Of a DNA stretch of 64,000 nucleotides, positions 61,352 through 64,000 are shown one piece after another (positions within the stretch are counted from its first letter, which is position 1; each line of letters starts with the position of its first letter). Position numbers and translations under genes: made by a program. The stretch is taken from assembly GCA_964638715.1 (NCBI GenBank), contig CAZWZF010000018.1, positions 26,164 to 90,163 on the forward strand, in the 5' to 3' direction. This DNA is from JBAXQQ01 sp037131695. Its GTDB lineage: Bacteria > Armatimonadota > Hebobacteria > CAIYQO01. The notes beneath the pieces are model-generated. The model had not been told where the DNA came from, did not search any database, and saw nothing but the letters and a program-made list of their open reading frames with translations.

Positions 61352-61464
61352 TAAAAGTTTTACAGTTATAACTGAAAAACAACAGCAAAATTAAAAGTTT
61401 TACAGTTATAACTGAAAAAAGTGCAAAAATAACAAAAAGTTTCAGTTATAACTTAAACTTTTTG
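61352..61464. repeat. Three palindromes at exact 40-bp spacing
   Basis: CAGTTATAACTG occurs at 61363-61374 and 61403-61414, and CAGTTATAACTT at 61443-61454. Copies 1 and 2 lie in identical 28-bp units (61352-61379, 61392-61419). Copy 3 sits in a near-perfect 30-bp palindrome (61435-61464; AAAAAGTTT and AAACTTTTT arms). Confidence 0.75.
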
Positions 61465-61578
61465 TGGTTAACAATTTTGACATGATAATCCTGTCTAAAA
61501 TTCGTAAAACTTCCCGGATACAGACACGAATCCAAATTATCTGTGGTTGTTTGTTTTGACGTATTATGGGATTCGAGT

Positions 61579-61741
61579 CAGTCCCCTACTACTGCAAATC
61601 TTTTTTATAAGACCGGATACTAAAATGATAATAAACCTACGAAATCAATCAAGCTGATAAAAAAGTTCAGCGGTGTAAGGGGACTGGCTTTTTATTCGGA
61701 CATTTCAGACCTGTTTTTATATCCAGTGGCAGTCCGAATAA
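61579..61741. repeat. Nested inverted repeats
   Basis: CAGTCCCCT (61579-61587) pairs with AGGGGACTG (61678-61686), and TTATTCGGAC (61692-61701) pairs with GTCCGAATAA (61732-61741). The arms are perfect. The GGGGACTGG signature resembles REP-type elements, which I infer only by appearance. Confidence 0.5.
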
Positions 61742-61952
61742 TTGCCTGTACCCGAAAGGTTACTAACGATTGTTTTCATCTTTAAAGCAAAAACCGATAG
61801 AATGAACTCTGGCGGTGTGGATGTGAATCCGTTGAAGGTTTCTCACACTTTATGGAGCGTAAAATCGCATAAGCCTATTATATTTGAGATTGACTACCTT
61901 AGAGCAAGAAATCAATTATTGGAAGCCATGTTAGTTCAGATAATTAAAATAC

Positions 61953-61989
61953 CGTCTGAAAACTCTCGATTACCGAATGTTTTCAGACG
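61953..61989 (-). terminator. Terminator of the glutamate-synthase-like gene
   Basis: CGTCTGAAAAC (61953-61963) and GTTTTCAGACG (61979-61989), perfect 11-bp arms with a 15-base loop, 14 bases beyond the stop codon. On the minus strand GTATTTTAATT follows. Confidence 0.7.
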
Positions 61990-62002
61990 TATTTTCACAT
62001 AT

Positions 62003-63610
62003 TTATACACTTGTAACGGTGCATTCGTTAAGAATTTGCTCTGCTTCGTTACGATAGGCGTCCATCACGTATGGTATGCCTGAAACGGCTTCAGCATCAC
62101 GGGTTAGTGACATCAAGTCGGCGCGGGAGAGACCACTCAAATTGAAATGACGACTACCGGCCATTAATTGCTGCAAGCCTATACGCAGTTTTTGACTGTA
62201 GGTGTAAATGCCCACTGCGCCTAATGGGATATTTGCCATTTCAGTGCCGTATTTTGCCTTAAGTTCTTCGTGGCATACGAAAATTTCTTCTGTGGTAGTA
62301 CCGAATTTCGAGACGGTATTTGGCAGCTTATTTTCGCTGATCCATTTTTCGATATTCTTGCCCACCATACCGGGTATCATCAACGCGCGTCCCATGCACA
62401 CCGCTTTCACGTAGGGGGCGCCCATGGCAATGGCCTTATAGATACCGTCTTCAGTTGAGAAGCCGCCGGCGATAGCCAGATCCGGCACTCGCGCGCCTTT
62501 CGCCGTTAGTTTTTGTGCAAATTCATAGGCTAATGCCTGCAGGTAAAACGTTGGTATACCCCACTCGTTCATCATTGGCCATGGACTCATACCGGTGCCG
62601 CCTGGTGCGCCATCGATGGTAAGCAAGTCAATTTTCGCTTCCGAGCAGTAAGCTATCGCCATTGCCAGTTCAACCATTGAGTATGCGCCTGTCTTCAGTG
62701 TAATACGCTTAAATCCCAGACTACGCAGACGTTGTACTTCAGCCAAGAAACCTTCTTTCGTGACAAAACCCAAGCGTGAATGACGTTCGAATTCACGAAT
62801 GGCGCCATCTTTGAAGCCTTGTTGGATGATAGGATCTGTAGGGTCCGGTAATACGATATAGCCACGTCGTTTCAGTTCCAAAGCACGCTCCAACGACTTC
62901 ACCTTAATCTCGCCACCGATACATTTGGCACCCTGACCCCATTTCAATTCGATTGTATCCAGATTGTGCTTCTCCAGTACATATTCCGCCACACCCAAGC
63001 GGGTGTCTTCCACATTCATTTGCACCAGTATTTCTCCATAGCCTTCGTGGAAGCGCTTATAGGTAGTTATACGGCGGTCCATTTCCGGCGCCTTCACCAC
63101 TTTGCCTGCTCTATTCAATTCGAGTTCTGGATCGATGCCGCAGACATTCTCGCCACATACCAGGGTAACGCCAGAAATCGCGGCGCCTACCGCGAAATGT
63201 TCCCAATTCTTGCGGGCAATTTCGGTAGAACCTAACGCGCCGGTAAAAATTGGTACGCGCATTTTCACCTTCTGCTTCCAGCCATATTCGGTTTCCGTAT
63301 CAACCGCCGGGAAAATTGCGGTATCAGGACTTGCTTTAACGCCAACTGGCAACTGGTGTGCGCCAACCGCATATCCCTGGATATTAATGTGGGAATAGTC
63401 GATTGGGTAGTTTTTGTCCGCGCCGGCCGTCACGTCGCCGAACGGTCCAGGGTAGAGGACTTCACGTCCGCGGAACGAGGAGAGAAAGATTTCGCAGTTG
63501 CCAGTGCATCCATCGACACAGCGTGTGCAAATACCGGACATCGGTACAACACTTTTTGACCGGTTAAAGGTACCAGTCGCATCATTGGCATTAGGTTGCC
63601 GTAAGTTCAT
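62003..63610 (-). CDS. FMN-binding glutamate-synthase-family protein
   Basis: 535 residues from MNLRQPNAND; GAGGGAGG seven bases upstream fixes this start over a TTG further out. It matches the central synthase domain of GltB: CTRCVDGCTGNCE (N-terminal Cys cluster, probably Fe-S), IELKWGQGAKCIGGEIK, LLTIDGAPGGTGMSPWPMM (the FMN/Fe-S domain signature) and PDLAIAGGFSTEDGIYKAIAMGA. The glutaminase domain and the GltB C-terminal helix domain are absent, so it is a stand-alone synthase domain of the kind common in archaea and anaerobes. It may make glutamate from ammonia or from another amide donor, or act on another substrate. Monocistronic with its own terminator. Confidence 0.88.
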   Translation of the reverse strand: MNLRQPNANDATGTFNRSKSVVPMSGICTRCVDGCTGNCEIFLSSFRGREVLYPGPFGDVTAGADKNYPIDYSHINIQGYAVGAHQLPVGVKASPDTAIFPAVDTETEYGWKQKVKMRVPIFTGALGSTEIARKNWEHFAVGAAISGVTLVCGENVCGIDPELELNRAGKVVKAPEMDRRITTYKRFHEGYGEILVQMNVEDTRLGVAEYVLEKHNLDTIELKWGQGAKCIGGEIKVKSLERALELKRRGYIVLPDPTDPIIQQGFKDGAIREFERHSRLGFVTKEGFLAEVQRLRSLGFKRITLKTGAYSMVELAMAIAYCSEAKIDLLTIDGAPGGTGMSPWPMMNEWGIPTFYLQALAYEFAQKLTAKGARVPDLAIAGGFSTEDGIYKAIAMGAPYVKAVCMGRALMIPGMVGKNIEKWISENKLPNTVSKFGTTTEEIFVCHEELKAKYGTEMANIPLGAVGIYTYSQKLRIGLQQLMAGSRHFNLSGLSRADLMSLTRDAEAVSGIPYVMDAYRNEAEQILNECTVTSV

Positions 63611-64000
63611 AAGACCCTCCCTCAAAATATGGTGATTTCAGCATTGTTATACGGCGCTGATGACCGAAAGAACGCATGAACGGATTGCCGTGACCAGCGG
63701 CAAATACCAATCGTGCGAAATTTATGTTTGAACCTTCTGCAATAGAAAAATGGGGTGATATAGAATAAAATCACACCTGTATTGACGATATCTGAAGATG
63801 AGTAAAGATGGTATAAGAGACATTTCACAACTCACTTACAATTATATTACTGATAGTTTTAAAGTAACTGTTAACGTATAGTAATCAATGTTATAACAAT
63901 TATTATATCACTAAATATGAAAATACGCAATATGAAATTAAGAAAGGTAACTACTCAGTTTCGTCAGACTAATTTATAAAAAAAGACTTTTGTGCAATTA
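63611..64000. other. AT-rich upstream region, window end
   Basis: 390 bases. It must hold the promoter of the glutamate-synthase-like gene; a TATAAT is present on the minus strand near 63840-63850, but no matching -35 box is convincing. I see no gene, repeat or hairpin of note. Confidence 0.4.

Larger units (their letters stand above)
61226..62002. other. Repeat-rich noncoding stretch
   Basis: 777 bases without a credible gene. From right to left it holds a terminator for the glutamate-synthase-like gene (61953-61989), nested inverted repeats (61579-61741) and an array of three 40-bp-spaced palindromes (61352-61464) between inverted ends TTTTGACAGGATTA and TAATCCTGTC. The NAD kinase promoter must be near 61226-61300. 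Confidence 0.6.

Noticed and set aside
61352..61464. Regular 40-bp repeat array as a CRISPR
   Set aside because: Only three units, spacers of about 12 bases, palindromic core and no cas genes nearby.
61742..62083. 113-codon plus-strand frame overlapping the glutamate-synthase-like 3' end
   Set aside because: It spans inverted repeats and the terminator hairpin, overlaps a real gene by 80 bases and shows no family features.
63622..63828. 68-codon minus-strand frame upstream of the glutamate-synthase-like gene
   Set aside because: No ribosome-binding site, no recognisable family, and it runs into the real gene's leader.

Overview
The window looks like a chromosome segment of an uncultured, free-living, polysaccharide-degrading bacterium with an AT-rich genome. 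Affiliation is inferred, not shown. Four proteins combine a prepilin N-terminus ([18 protein letters not shown]) with an H-X9-DG motif. There are giant secreted GH123/DUF6067-like enzymes and a release-factor-like GGQ protein with a C-terminal helix-turn-helix-like tail. Together these fit a PVC-type lineage such as Lentisphaerota; Armatimonadota-like lineages, which share the pilin style, are the main alternative. No rRNA or tRNA gene was seen.

Layout. 1-27.05 kb (AT-rich): a partial secreted protein; two H-X9-DG pseudopilins; a LacI regulator; a six-gene minus-strand operon (QueG-like Fe-S protein, then four giant secreted glycan-active proteins and one small protein); a third pseudopilin; and a second LacI regulator divergent from a plus-strand GH35-GH63-like operon. 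That operon ends in a clear intrinsic terminator.

27.4-47.1 kb (intermediate GC, with a strikingly GC-rich core at about 31.45-43.45 kb): a pectin/rhamnogalacturonan-type catabolic locus read leftwards from a third LacI gene. It holds two PL22-like oligogalacturonide lyases, a YetA/PcRGLX-like lyase, a GH29-like enzyme, a SASA esterase, amidohydrolases, a URO-D family protein, DUF6807, Gfo/Idh oxidoreductases and a DHDPS-family aldolase/dehydratase. The core is a mosaic. It interrupts a DUF6807 gene, contains an exact duplication of about 1.41 kb with chimeric ends, and carries several fused gene fragments. A fourth pseudopilin lies just downstream of this locus and shares a 17-bp upstream motif with the third LacI gene.

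47.7-58.4 kb (AT-rich): one operon encoding a Wsp-like chemosensory pathway: CheW, CheR-TPR, CheW, CHASE3 chemoreceptor, CheA-REC, CheB, a PAS hybrid histidine kinase and an HD-GYP response regulator. The predicted output is cyclic-di-GMP breakdown.

58.6-64 kb: remnants of a serine recombinase and a group II intron, a translationally coupled NAD kinase and release-factor-like pair, a repeat-rich noncoding stretch and an FMN-binding glutamate-synthase-like protein.

Working together: LacI regulators probably sense sugars released from plant or algal polysaccharides and control secreted depolymerases, intracellular sugar-acid metabolism and, by position, surface pseudopilins. The chemosensory operon probably sets the attached or motile state through c-di-GMP.
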